In this document: positions 44,577 to 52,362 of the stretch, piece after piece | Numbering within the stretch: the first letter of the stretch is position 1 | Layout: each line of letters begins with the position of its first letter | Assembly: GCA_030038195.1 (NCBI GenBank) | Contig: JASHPJ010000133.1 | Coordinates: 1-54,589, forward strand | Source of the DNA: Acidobacteriaceae bacterium | Lineage (GTDB): Bacteria; Acidobacteriota; Terriglobia; Terriglobales; Acidobacteriaceae | Direction of reading: 5' to 3' | Length of the DNA stretch: 54,589 bases | Notes under the pieces: generated by a model | Seen by the model: only the letters and a program-made list of their open reading frames with translations | What the model was told of the DNA's origin: nothing | Database searches by the model: none | Translations under genes and position numbers: made by a program

Positions 44577-45146
44577 ATGATTCGGGTCAAGATGATTCGG
44601 GTCAAGGCCGATTTCCCCATGGCGCATCTGTGGATTCAGGACGCAGGCAGTTGGGCCGCGAAGAAGCTCTTCGCGGAGCGGATCGACCTTGCGTCGCTGG
44701 CCACGGGCGGCGGCGAGCCCGTTCCGCCGGCCCCGCCTGGCGAGAGCCAGGTGCTCCTCGTCCGGGCCGATGTCGCCGGCGCGCAGGTGTGGGCGCTGGT
44801 TGCCGCAGAGACGTCGGGGGCGCGCGTGAATGGCGAAGAGCCGGCGGGCGGTTTGCGGGTGCTTGCGGATCGCGATGCCATGCGCACCGCCGACGGCAGG
44901 TTGTGCTTTTTCTCCACCGAGACCCTCGCGACGGTGGAGTTGTTTCAGGGCGCGGGCCGGCCGGTGTTTTGCGGGCGCTGCCGGCAGCAGATCGAGCCGG
45001 GCACCGGGGCTGTGCGCTGCCCAGGTTGCGGCGTCTGGTACAACCAGGGCCCCGAGCTGCCCTGCTGGACATACGCGGAGACCTGCGCGTTCTGCGGAAA
45101 CCCGACCGCGCTCGACTCCGGCTTCCGATGGGTTCCCGAGGAGTGA
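44577..45146 (+). CDS. RING-like treble-clef protein, candidate E3 of the tagging operon
   Basis: 189 residues; ATG at 44577 with GGAGGG upstream. The DNA start is a small tandem duplication, giving MIRVKMIRVK. Residues 1-125 are an unrecognised beta-rich domain. The C-terminal 60 residues carry cysteines at 132, 135, 148, 151, 163, 170 and 173 in the order FCGRC, RCPGCGVWYN, ELPCW, TCAFCG. This is the layout of prokaryotic RING fingers (CxxC...CPxCG..(Y)H..CW...C..C), except that the usual His after the Tyr is Asn and a four-residue insertion precedes CW. RING proteins in bacterial E1/E2/JAB operons have been proposed as E3 ligases (Burroughs, Iyer and Aravind). It starts the nine-gene operon, five bases before the E1 gene. 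Confidence 0.7.
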   Translation: MIRVKMIRVKADFPMAHLWIQDAGSWAAKKLFAERIDLASLATGGGEPVPPAPPGESQVLLVRADVAGAQVWALVAAETSGARVNGEEPAGGLRVLADRDAMRTADGRLCFFSTETLATVELFQGAGRPVFCGRCRQQIEPGTGAVRCPGCGVWYNQGPELPCWTYAETCAFCGNPTALDSGFRWVPEE

Positions 45147-45151
45147 ACGGG

Positions 45152-46204
45152 ATGAATGCGCTTCACATCGTCGTGGCCGGAGCCGGGGGCAACACCGGCT
45201 CGCACCTGTTGCCGCACCTGGCGCGGATGAGCGAAGTGGCGCGCCTGACGGTGGTCGATCCGGATGTGTACGAGGCCGAGAACGTGCGCGTGCAGAACAT
45301 CGATGCGCCGGACGTGGGCCAGGCAAAGGTTCTTGCGCAGGCGGCGCGGCTACGGCGCATCCGGCCTGAGCTTGAAGTGACGGCGCGGCGGGAGCGCATC
45401 GAGGATGTTCCGCGCGGGCTGCTCCGCTGCCACCTGTTCGTGAGCTGTCTCGACAGCAGGATGGCGCGACAGCATCTGAACGAGATTGCGTGGAGGCTCG
45501 ATACGCCGTGGATCGACTGCGGCGTGCTGGGCAGCCAGAGCCTGGTCCGCGTGAGCGCCTACACGCCGTCCGGCGATTCTCCGTGTCTGGAATGCTCGTG
45601 GAGTGCGGGTAGGAACGGCGACTACTCGCTGCTCGAGCAGGAGTATCTCTGCGGCGCCGTGCATGGGATGGGGTCGCCGACCCTGTCCTCTGCGGCGCTG
45701 GGCGCGCTCGCAGCCTCGCTGGTGGCCATCGAGGTGGCGAAGTTCGCGCGCGGGGACCTTGCGGAATGGAGCGCCTCGCGGCAGTTGATTTTCGACGCCG
45801 GGCACCGCGTGGCGCAGGTCACGGCCGAGCGCAGAAACCCGTGGTGCCGCTTCGATCACCGCGCCTGGAGCTTGGAGCCGTGGGTCGCGCCTCCCGCCAC
45901 CACGACTGTCAAGGAAACGCTCCGCGCGCTGGGCTCAATGCAGGTGGCCGGCCACCATTTTGTGAGCGAGATGGTGTGCCCCGGCTGCGGACGGCGCGAC
46001 AAGGCGCCGCGGCTCAACCGTCCGCTGGCGCGCTGCGCCGCTTGCAACCGGCGCATGGCGTCTTCAGGCTTCGGCGCTCTCGAACGGCTTGAGCCGCGCT
46101 GCGCCGGCGAGTTCATGCGCTTGACGCTGGCCCAGGTGGGGCTGCGCGCGGGCGACATCCTTACCAGTGGGGCCCGGCATCGCCTGCTCGTGGAGGCCCA
46201 ATGA
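45152..46204 (+). CDS. E1-like ubiquitin-activating enzyme (ThiF fold) with zinc ribbon
   Basis: 350 residues. The Rossmann ATP-binding loop is GAGGNTGS (10-17), followed by VVDPDVYEAENVRVQN (Asp36, Arg46) and CLDS (Asp100), all standard for ThiF/E1 adenylation. Cys145/148 (SPCLECSW) and Cys167 (YLCGAVHG) are candidate zinc and thioester cysteines; GSPTLSSAALGALAASLVA forms the dimer helix. The C-terminal 80 residues hold a zinc ribbon, CPGCGRRD (276-279) and CAACNRR (295-298), instead of a classical ubiquitin-fold domain. It would adenylate the C-terminus of the ubiquitin-like protein at 47621 and hand it to the E2. Its stop overlaps the E2 start (ATGA). Confidence 0.9.
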   Translation: MNALHIVVAGAGGNTGSHLLPHLARMSEVARLTVVDPDVYEAENVRVQNIDAPDVGQAKVLAQAARLRRIRPELEVTARRERIEDVPRGLLRCHLFVSCLDSRMARQHLNEIAWRLDTPWIDCGVLGSQSLVRVSAYTPSGDSPCLECSWSAGRNGDYSLLEQEYLCGAVHGMGSPTLSSAALGALAASLVAIEVAKFARGDLAEWSASRQLIFDAGHRVAQVTAERRNPWCRFDHRAWSLEPWVAPPATTTVKETLRALGSMQVAGHHFVSEMVCPGCGRRDKAPRLNRPLARCAACNRRMASSGFGALERLEPRCAGEFMRLTLAQVGLRAGDILTSGARHRLLVEAQ

Positions 46205-46731
46205 GCGCAAACGGGAACTTCGACGATCCGGTCTATCGCCGTTTCATGGAACGGCAGCTTGAAGAAGGCAGGGCGCTCGAGCATTCGAGCGATCTCGTCC
46301 GGCTGCATGTTCCCTCCCTCGCGCCGCCGCATGTTGTGGCCGAGTTCCGCTGCAAAGGGCTGGTGCGCGAAGGCGAAGGAGAGATCAGGGAGGCCGGCGA
46401 ATTTCATGTGGGGATCTGGTTTCCGCCCGACTACCTGCGGCGCGCCGATCCGTTCGAGATGCTGCGTCTCTTCACACCGCATGTGTGGCATCCCAACGTG
46501 AGCCGCGAGCTGCCGCTTATCTGCATTGGAAGGCTCGCACCCGGCACGCCCCTGGTCGATATTCTCTACCAGCTCTTCGACATCCTCACCTACCAGAAGT
46601 ACAACCCGCGCGAGAACGACGCGCTCAATAAGCCAGCGTGCGCGTGGGCCCGCGCCCACCAGGATCGATTCCCTGTCGACCGCCGTCCGCTCAAGCGCCG
46701 GCCGCTTTGCCTGGAGGCGCAACCGCTATGA
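46201..46731 (+). CDS. E2-like ubiquitin-conjugating enzyme
   Basis: 176 residues, the normal size of an E2 core. After an N-terminal helix (YRRFMERQLEEGRALEHSSD) come the beta-strands (PHVVAEFRCKGLV, GEFHVGIWFPPDYL). The active site has HPN at 97-99 and the candidate catalytic Cys108 in LICIGRL, nine residues after the Asn, almost the eukaryotic UBC spacing. The following helices read TPLVDILYQLFDILTYQKYN and NKPACAWARAH. Keeping HPN makes this more eukaryote-like than many bacterial E2s. It overlaps both neighbours by four bases. Confidence 0.85.
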   Translation: MSANGNFDDPVYRRFMERQLEEGRALEHSSDLVRLHVPSLAPPHVVAEFRCKGLVREGEGEIREAGEFHVGIWFPPDYLRRADPFEMLRLFTPHVWHPNVSRELPLICIGRLAPGTPLVDILYQLFDILTYQKYNPRENDALNKPACAWARAHQDRFPVDRRPLKRRPLCLEAQPL

Positions 46732-47618
46732 AGCCTGCAAACCATGCCGCTGAGGTTGCCCTGGCCATGCTCGACCGGTGCTGCGACGAGGTTGAGCCGG
46801 TCAGGCCGTGGAGCTGGCAATGCGCATTCCAGAACGGGACGCGCCTGCCGTTATCGGCGTCGTACGCAGACGGCTTTCTCCGTCTTGCCGCCGGCCCCGC
46901 AATGGCGCCGGTGACTGCTTCTGCGCTCGATCGCGCGATCAGGTGGAACGCCGCGCTCACGGGCGGCATAAAGATTGCGATCGATGCGGCCCGGCGCGCC
47001 TTCGCGCTGTGCGCGGACCTCGTTGTGCTGGATGAAGCGCAGTTGCTGGCGCGGCTCCGGTGGGCGCTCGATGGATTCCATGACGGCTTGAGCGCGTTCG
47101 CAACCGATGACAGCCTGGATGCGGCGATTCCCTCGCGGCCGGCGCCCGCTCCTGCATCGGAGCTGCCCGAGCTGCTCGGCGCAACGCCGTGGGAATTCGC
47201 TGAACGCGACGCCGGCGCGTGTTCGGTGGCTCTCGATGCCGAATCCGCACCGCCGGCAAGAGTGTGGATGGATGCGGACGGTATCTCGCTCAGCGTTGAG
47301 CTGGCGCGAGCGAGCGCCGTTTCTGCTGCGCAACTGCGCGCGCTCGGCCTGTTCCTGCTGACGGTCACCGGCGCCCTGCGCCTAGTACGCGCCGGCGCAG
47401 TCGAATCGGACGGGCAAACGGTCTTCACGCTCGCGGCGCGACTGCCCCAGGCTCCCGCGCCGGAGGAGCTGGACCATGCGCTGGCGTCGCTTTCCGTTGC
47501 CTACCGCCTGTGCGCGCGCGAGTCGTGCGTGCTGCTGGACGAAGCGGCGGCTGCTTGTTACCTGGCCGTTCGCAGGCAACCAATGACCTGTCAATCACTC
47601 GACAGAAAGGAGAACTGA
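46728..47618 (+). CDS. YbjN/secretion-chaperone-like protein of the tagging operon
   Basis: 296 residues, start at the ATGA overlap with the E2 stop. Two related halves can be seen. The first has RLPLSASYADGFLRLA, ASALDRAIRWNAALTGGIKI and LDEAQLLARLRWALDGFHDG, which fits the YbjN/type III secretion-chaperone fold. The second has CSVALDAESAPPARVWMDAD, then AAQLRALGLFLLTVTGALRL and EELDHALASLSVAYRLC. There are no catalytic motifs. A chaperone or substrate-adaptor role for the conjugation machinery is an inference from fold and place. Confidence 0.55.
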   Translation: MKPANHAAEVALAMLDRCCDEVEPVRPWSWQCAFQNGTRLPLSASYADGFLRLAAGPAMAPVTASALDRAIRWNAALTGGIKIAIDAARRAFALCADLVVLDEAQLLARLRWALDGFHDGLSAFATDDSLDAAIPSRPAPAPASELPELLGATPWEFAERDAGACSVALDAESAPPARVWMDADGISLSVELARASAVSAAQLRALGLFLLTVTGALRLVRAGAVESDGQTVFTLAARLPQAPAPEELDHALASLSVAYRLCARESCVLLDEAAAACYLAVRRQPMTCQSLDRKEN

Positions 47619-47620
47619 AT

Positions 47621-47914
47621 ATGGGAAAGGCTGAATCAGCAACCGGGATCGCACTGGAAGTCAGCGACGTATCCGGCCAGAAGGTATTTTCCGTGTCCAA
47701 TGCGCCGGCTGTAAATACCGTCGGCGAGCTCATTCACGAGATGCTCGGCAAGATGAACCTGCCGCGGAACGACTCGGGCGGGGCTCCGCTGATCTACCAA
47801 GCCAGGCTCGAGCGGGAGGGGCGTCATCTTCACGCGTCGGAGCGCATCGGCGATGCGCTCGAGAGCCACGACCGGCTGACATTGCAGCCCAACATCGACG
47901 CGGGCCTGGCGTGA
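47621..47914 (+). CDS. YukD-like ubiquitin-like protein, candidate E1/E2 substrate
   Basis: 97 residues, ATG two bases after the previous stop, with AAAGGAGA upstream. It has the beta-grasp order: strand IALEVSDVSGQKVFSVSN, helix TVGELIHEMLGKMNLPRN, strand LIYQARLEREGRHLH, turn ASERIGDALESHDRL, last strand TLQPN. The C-terminus is IDAGLA, so a Gly lies two residues from the end. Removal of Leu-Ala would expose it for E1 adenylation, as in many pro-ubiquitins. The genes for E1, E2 and a JAMM protease flank it, which makes it the most likely modifier of that half of the operon. Confidence 0.78.
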   Translation: MGKAESATGIALEVSDVSGQKVFSVSNAPAVNTVGELIHEMLGKMNLPRNDSGGAPLIYQARLEREGRHLHASERIGDALESHDRLTLQPNIDAGLA

Positions 47915-47941
47915 AACCAGGCTGCGCCGCAGGAACAGGCC

Positions 47942-48976
47942 ATGACGCTGACTTTTCCATACCGCTTTGCGATCGCCTTGTTCGGTGAGGATGGGACTGA
48001 GCTGGGAACGATTGCCGTGAAGCGCGATTGGGAGCCGGCGGCCGAGTGGACGCGCCTCCGCTTTCAGCGCCGGGGAGAGCTGGCCCTGGATGCAAACGGG
48101 AGCGCGTCCGTCCTTCCGCTCTGGGAAGAGTTGCTGGGCGAGCCTTATTGCTGTGGCTATCGTGTGCAGATTACGCAGCCCGGCGGCCAGGCGGTGGCTT
48201 CAGATTTTCCCATTACCGACTTTCGCGACTTCGCCAACGCGACGGCTTCAGCTTTCGTGGAACAAAAGCGATTGCGCGAGGGCGAGGTGTACACCTACAT
48301 GGTGGTTGCCCACCCCACGGCGCCCGAAGCGCCAGATGCAGGCGGGCTTCAGGTCACGAATGCTTCGCCGCGCATTCCGGCCGGCGATGCATCGCTCGAT
48401 AGCTTCCTCGTACGGGCTACGCCGCATGGCGCACCCGATGTGCTCGATATACCGGTGTTTGTGTCCTCCCAGGTGCTGGAAGAAGCCGCGGCGCAGACGC
48501 GCGCATGCCAGGGAACCGAGACCGGTGGCGTTCTGATCGGCTCGCTGTGGCGCGACCGGACCGCGGGCGAGATATTTGCCGAAGTCAAGGCGCAGATCCC
48601 CGCCGAGCACGCCGCCGGCACAAAGGTAAGGCTGACGTTCACGCCTACCACCTGGACCGCGGCCGAAGCGGCGCTGCGGCTGCGGGGACGCGGCGAGATC
48701 TACCTCGGCTACTGGCACTCCCACCCGGTGAGGGAGTGGTGCAAGACGAGAACCTGCACACTCGAGGCGCAAAAAGTCTGCCGCTTTGCAAAAGATTTCT
48801 TCTCTGCCGACGACGAGGCGGTGATGCGCGCTGCCTTCCCGCGCGCTTACTGCGTGGCCATTGTGGCCAACGACACCGCCTTCACCGATCTGACCTTCAG
48901 CATGTTCGGAAATCACCAGGGCATGATACGGCCGCGGGGTTTCTACATTCTCGAGGAGCAACGAAATGTCGCGTAA
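47942..48976 (+). CDS. JAMM/JAB-domain deubiquitinase-like protease with N-terminal extension
   Basis: 344 residues. Residues 1-165 form an unrecognised beta-rich domain (PYRFAIALFGEDGTELGTIA, EELLGEPYCCGYRVQI). The MPN/JAB domain starts near 170: VFVSSQVLEEAA, TETGGVLIG (Glu193), then YLGYWHSHP (His259, His261) and FFSADDEAV (Ser288, Asp291). All JAMM zinc ligands and the catalytic Glu are present. The gap between HSHP and the SxxD motif is long (27 residues instead of about 10) and holds three cysteines (267, 272, 280). It would mature the ubiquitin-like protein and/or remove it from targets. Confidence 0.9.
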   Translation: MTLTFPYRFAIALFGEDGTELGTIAVKRDWEPAAEWTRLRFQRRGELALDANGSASVLPLWEELLGEPYCCGYRVQITQPGGQAVASDFPITDFRDFANATASAFVEQKRLREGEVYTYMVVAHPTAPEAPDAGGLQVTNASPRIPAGDASLDSFLVRATPHGAPDVLDIPVFVSSQVLEEAAAQTRACQGTETGGVLIGSLWRDRTAGEIFAEVKAQIPAEHAAGTKVRLTFTPTTWTAAEAALRLRGRGEIYLGYWHSHPVREWCKTRTCTLEAQKVCRFAKDFFSADDEAVMRAAFPRAYCVAIVANDTAFTDLTFSMFGNHQGMIRPRGFYILEEQRNVA

Positions 48977-50660
48977 ACCAGCGGAACAGGCATGCGCGCC
49001 GGTCGCGGCGCTGGTCGAGCTTTTATGGGATGGCGACCCTTTCCAGTCGCTGGAAGATCGCCTGGCGGGACTCCAGCATCTGCGCGAGGGCGGCGTTGAC
49101 GGCGCTGCCATCGACGCTTACCTGCTCGAACGGCTGCTCTATCTGAATACCGCGCTGAACACGGTGCACGAGGAGCAGGACAGGCTGCGCTCGCTGGTCG
49201 GGAGCCTGACCGCGCCGCCCTACTTTCCGGCGGTATTTCTGGCAGCAGCCGACACCGGCGTGGTGCACGGGGCGATTGTGCAGACAGAAAACGATCGCAG
49301 GGTTGTGCAACTGGGCGAAGACGTCAACCTCAGCCAGCTTGCGCCCGGCGACGAGGTCCTGCTGACCCACGAGCGCAACTGCCTCATCGCCCGGTCGGAG
49401 ACGCCGAGCTTCATGACCGGCGAAGTGGCCAGCTACAGCCGCACCATCGGCGACGGCCGGATTGTGGTCCGGTCCCGCGACGAGGAGTTTGTGGCGCTGC
49501 CCAAAGCGGCGCTGCGCAGCGTGCTCTTGAAGGCCGGCGACGGCATCCGCTTCAACCGCACCACCGGGCTGGCCTTCGAAAAGATCGAGGCTTCAAAAGG
49601 CGACGAATACTTCATCGAATCGACGCCCCTGGATTCGTTTCACGAGATTGGCGGCCTCGATCGCGAGATCGAAGAGCTGAAGCGGCTGATGACGCTGCAT
49701 CTCTTCCATGCTGGCGCGGCTGCCAGGTACCGGGTTCCGCGCCGGAAGTCGGCCCTGCTGGAAGGGCCGCCGGGCAACGGGAAAACAAAAGTGGCGCGGG
49801 CTGCGTGCAACTGGCTTGCAACCCTGTCGCCCTCGGGACACTCGCGCTTCATCAACGTGAAGCCGGGCAGCCTGAACAGCATGTGGTACGGGGCGACGGA
49901 ACAGCGCTATCGCGAGATCTTCCGCGTTGCGCGGGAGGCTGCCGACGCCGAGCCGAATGTGCCCGTAGTGATGTTCTGGGACGAGGTGGACGCGATCGGC
50001 GGGCATCGCGGCGAGTCGGTGCACCGCATCGACGATCGCATGCTGAATGCCTTCATGGCGGAGCTGAACGGCCTTGAGGATCGCGGCAACATCCTCATCC
50101 TGGCCGCGACCAACCGCCTGGACTCGATCGATCCCGCACTACTGAGGCCCGGCAGGCTTGGCGACCTGATCCTGCATTTCCCGCGGCCGAAGGCAAAGGC
50201 GGCGCGCGCAATCCTGGGGCGTTACCTGCCGGCGGACATTCCCTACGCGACCGGCGGCGAGAGTGCCGCAAGGGCGCGGGAGCTGCTGCTCGACCAGGCC
50301 GTGGCGCAGCTCTTTGCCGAGTCCGGCGATACCGAGCTGGCAAAGCTCACCCTGCGCGACGGCAAACATCGCCTGGTGCGCGCGGCCGACCTGGTGAGCG
50401 GCGCGCACCTGGAGGCGATTGCGCAGTCGGCCGCCGAGCGAGCCTGTATACGCGAGACAGAAGGTGGACCGGCTGGCGTGAGCGCCGCAGATGTGCGCGC
50501 GGCCATCGCCGAGTTCTGCCGGTCGGCGCCGAGAGCGCTCACGCCTCGTAACGCGCGCAGCTACCTGCGCGACCTGCCCCAGGACGTGGACGTGGTCCGC
50601 GTGGATCTTGTCGAGCGAAAGGTGCAGCAGCCCTATCGCTACCGGGTGGAGGCGGCCTGA
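48966..50660 (+). CDS. ARC/Mpa-type proteasomal AAA ATPase
   Basis: 564 residues; ATG inside the end of the JAMM gene, with GAGGAG upstream. A short coiled-coil lies about 52-82 (LLYLNTALNTVHEEQDRLRS). Two OB-like modules follow (about 85-145 and 148-208), as in ARC/Mpa: GAIVQTENDRRVVQLGEDVN, LAPGDEVLLTHERNCLI, GDGRIVVRSRDEEFVALPKA. The AAA domain has Walker A GPPGNGKT (267-274), pore loop MWYGATE, Walker B VVMFWDEVDA (Asp339, Glu340), sensor ATNR and LRPGRLGD. It ends RYRVEAA, without the GQYL/HbYX-type tail that docks on a 20S proteasome. It would unfold tagged proteins. Confidence 0.9.
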   Translation: MSRKPAEQACAPVAALVELLWDGDPFQSLEDRLAGLQHLREGGVDGAAIDAYLLERLLYLNTALNTVHEEQDRLRSLVGSLTAPPYFPAVFLAAADTGVVHGAIVQTENDRRVVQLGEDVNLSQLAPGDEVLLTHERNCLIARSETPSFMTGEVASYSRTIGDGRIVVRSRDEEFVALPKAALRSVLLKAGDGIRFNRTTGLAFEKIEASKGDEYFIESTPLDSFHEIGGLDREIEELKRLMTLHLFHAGAAARYRVPRRKSALLEGPPGNGKTKVARAACNWLATLSPSGHSRFINVKPGSLNSMWYGATEQRYREIFRVAREAADAEPNVPVVMFWDEVDAIGGHRGESVHRIDDRMLNAFMAELNGLEDRGNILILAATNRLDSIDPALLRPGRLGDLILHFPRPKAKAARAILGRYLPADIPYATGGESAARARELLLDQAVAQLFAESGDTELAKLTLRDGKHRLVRAADLVSGAHLEAIAQSAAERACIRETEGGPAGVSAADVRAAIAEFCRSAPRALTPRNARSYLRDLPQDVDVVRVDLVERKVQQPYRYRVEAA

Positions 50661-50661
50661 C

Positions 50662-52362
50662 GTGAGCACGCACGCACGCAAGAATCCCGCCGGGTGGGCT
50701 CTGCCCAAGCTGTGCGGCGCCGACATCGAGCTCGGTAACTTCATACTCGGCGTTCAGCAGCCCGGAGGAACCGGATACGAGGCCTCGCGGGAGCTGCTCG
50801 CTGAGATTGCGGGTTACCCGGAGGGCCATGGAGGCTGTCTGCGCGATCTGTGGTCGTCAGCATACGCGGCCGCTCATGCCGGAAGCCGGCTGCGCGCAGG
50901 CATCTTTCCAGGCTTCGGGCTGAGCGACCTCGGCGCGCAGGACGTCGGCCGCCGCTTTCTCTCCTCCCAGGGCGGCAGCGCGTATATTGACCTCAATCAT
51001 CTTGAGCTGTGCATTCCAGAGGTGATCAGTGCATTCGATCACGTCGCCAGTTGGCACGCCATGTTGCGCATCGCCAGAGGCGCCCTGGAGCGCGCCAACC
51101 TGAAAAGGGATGCACATCGTCGCATCCAGGTGCTTGTGAATAATTCAGACGGCCTGGGCCGTTCCTCCTACGGAAGCCACCTGAATTTTCTCGTCAGCCG
51201 GCGCACATTCGACCAGATTTTCTCAAGGAAGGCGCATTACCTGCAGTTTCTGGCGTCGTTCCTCGTCTCCGGAATTGTTCTTACCGGCCAGGGAAAGGTG
51301 GGAGCGGAGAATGACCGGCCTGGAATCGCGTACCAGATCAGCCAGCGCGCTGATTTCTTCGAAGTCCTTCAGGGAATCCAGACCACCTTCAACCGGCCCA
51401 TCGTCAACTCCCGGGATGAGTCGCTGTGCGTCGCGCAAGAGAACTGCGACCCGTGCGATCCGGCCCGGCTGCACGTCATCTTCTTTGATAGCGCGCTGGC
51501 GCATGGCTCGGCTCTGCTGCGCGTGGGGCCCATGCAACTGATCCTGACGCTGATGGAGCTCGAGCGGGTGAATGCGCGCCTCATTCTCGATGATCCGCTG
51601 GCCGCGGTGTGCGCCTATAGCCGCGATCCGGGGCTCAGGGCGCGCGCCCGTCTCATCGGCGGCGAGCGCATGACGGCGGTCGAGCTGCAGAGCGCCTATC
51701 TCGAAGAGGCGCGGCGCTATGCCGTGCGCGGGGTGTTTGAGGGGCTCGTTCCCCGCGCTGAAGAGATCCTTGCTCTGTGGGAAGACACGCTGGTCAAGAT
51801 GGCGAAGGGCGATCTGACGGCTCTTGTTCCGCGCCTTGACTGGGTGATGAAACTGGCGGCGATTGAGAGAGCGATGGAGCAGCGCCGCGGACTTGGCTGG
51901 CAATCGGCTGAGACAAAAATGATCGATCACCTGTACTCCAGCCTGGGCGGCGATGGCCTGTACTGGGCTTACGAGGCCAGTGGCGTGGCCGAGCGGCTGG
52001 TGACGGACGCCGAGATTGAGCGCTTCACCGTCGATCCTCCGGCCGAGACGCGCGCATGGACCAGGGCCATGTTGCTGCGGAGAGCCTGCCGCGACGGCAT
52101 CGATGTGGACAGCGTGGATTGGGACCGGATGACCTTCAGGATGCGCGGCCAGCACGGATGGCCTGTCTATCGCACCATCGAAATGCGCGATCCGCTGGGA
52201 TTGACGCGGAGCGACGCCCAGGCCCTCTTTGAAAGCATCGACAACTTCAATGACCTGCTCGATGGTCTGGACAAGCTCTCGAGCGGGCGCACGCGGCACA
52301 CGGCGGCGCGCGCGGCAGAGGAACGAAAAGGAGACAGACATGCAATTTCTTCGGCGTCTTGA
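50662..52362 (+). CDS. Dop/PafA-family Pup ligase or depupylase
   Basis: 566 residues from a GTG one base after the ATPase stop. The glutamine-synthetase-like fold signatures are all present: GADIELGN (Asp21, Glu23) for GxExEyG, AYIDLNHLELCIPEV (Asp110, His113, Glu115, Glu120) for the YxDxxHPEyxTPE motif, NNSDGLGRSSYGSHLNFL, YQISQRADFFEV, TTFNRPIVNSRDES and LRVGPMQLILTLME. The C-terminal domain also aligns: LVPRLDWVMKLAAIERAMEQ, GLYWAYEASG, VDPPAETRAW. The Asp that serves as nucleophile/base in PafA and Dop (Asp110) is kept. Only one paralogue is in the window, so ligase versus deamidase/depupylase cannot be decided. It overlaps the Pup-like gene by 23 bases. Confidence 0.92.
   Translation: MSTHARKNPAGWALPKLCGADIELGNFILGVQQPGGTGYEASRELLAEIAGYPEGHGGCLRDLWSSAYAAAHAGSRLRAGIFPGFGLSDLGAQDVGRRFLSSQGGSAYIDLNHLELCIPEVISAFDHVASWHAMLRIARGALERANLKRDAHRRIQVLVNNSDGLGRSSYGSHLNFLVSRRTFDQIFSRKAHYLQFLASFLVSGIVLTGQGKVGAENDRPGIAYQISQRADFFEVLQGIQTTFNRPIVNSRDESLCVAQENCDPCDPARLHVIFFDSALAHGSALLRVGPMQLILTLMELERVNARLILDDPLAAVCAYSRDPGLRARARLIGGERMTAVELQSAYLEEARRYAVRGVFEGLVPRAEEILALWEDTLVKMAKGDLTALVPRLDWVMKLAAIERAMEQRRGLGWQSAETKMIDHLYSSLGGDGLYWAYEASGVAERLVTDAEIERFTVDPPAETRAWTRAMLLRRACRDGIDVDSVDWDRMTFRMRGQHGWPVYRTIEMRDPLGLTRSDAQALFESIDNFNDLLDGLDKLSSGRTRHTAARAAEERKGDRHAISSAS

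Noticed and set aside
44459..45151. Extension of the E1 frame upstream to 44459
   Set aside because: The upstream part is Arg/Gly-rich shadow of the RING-like gene; the E1 fold begins at the ATG at 45152 with its own GGAG.
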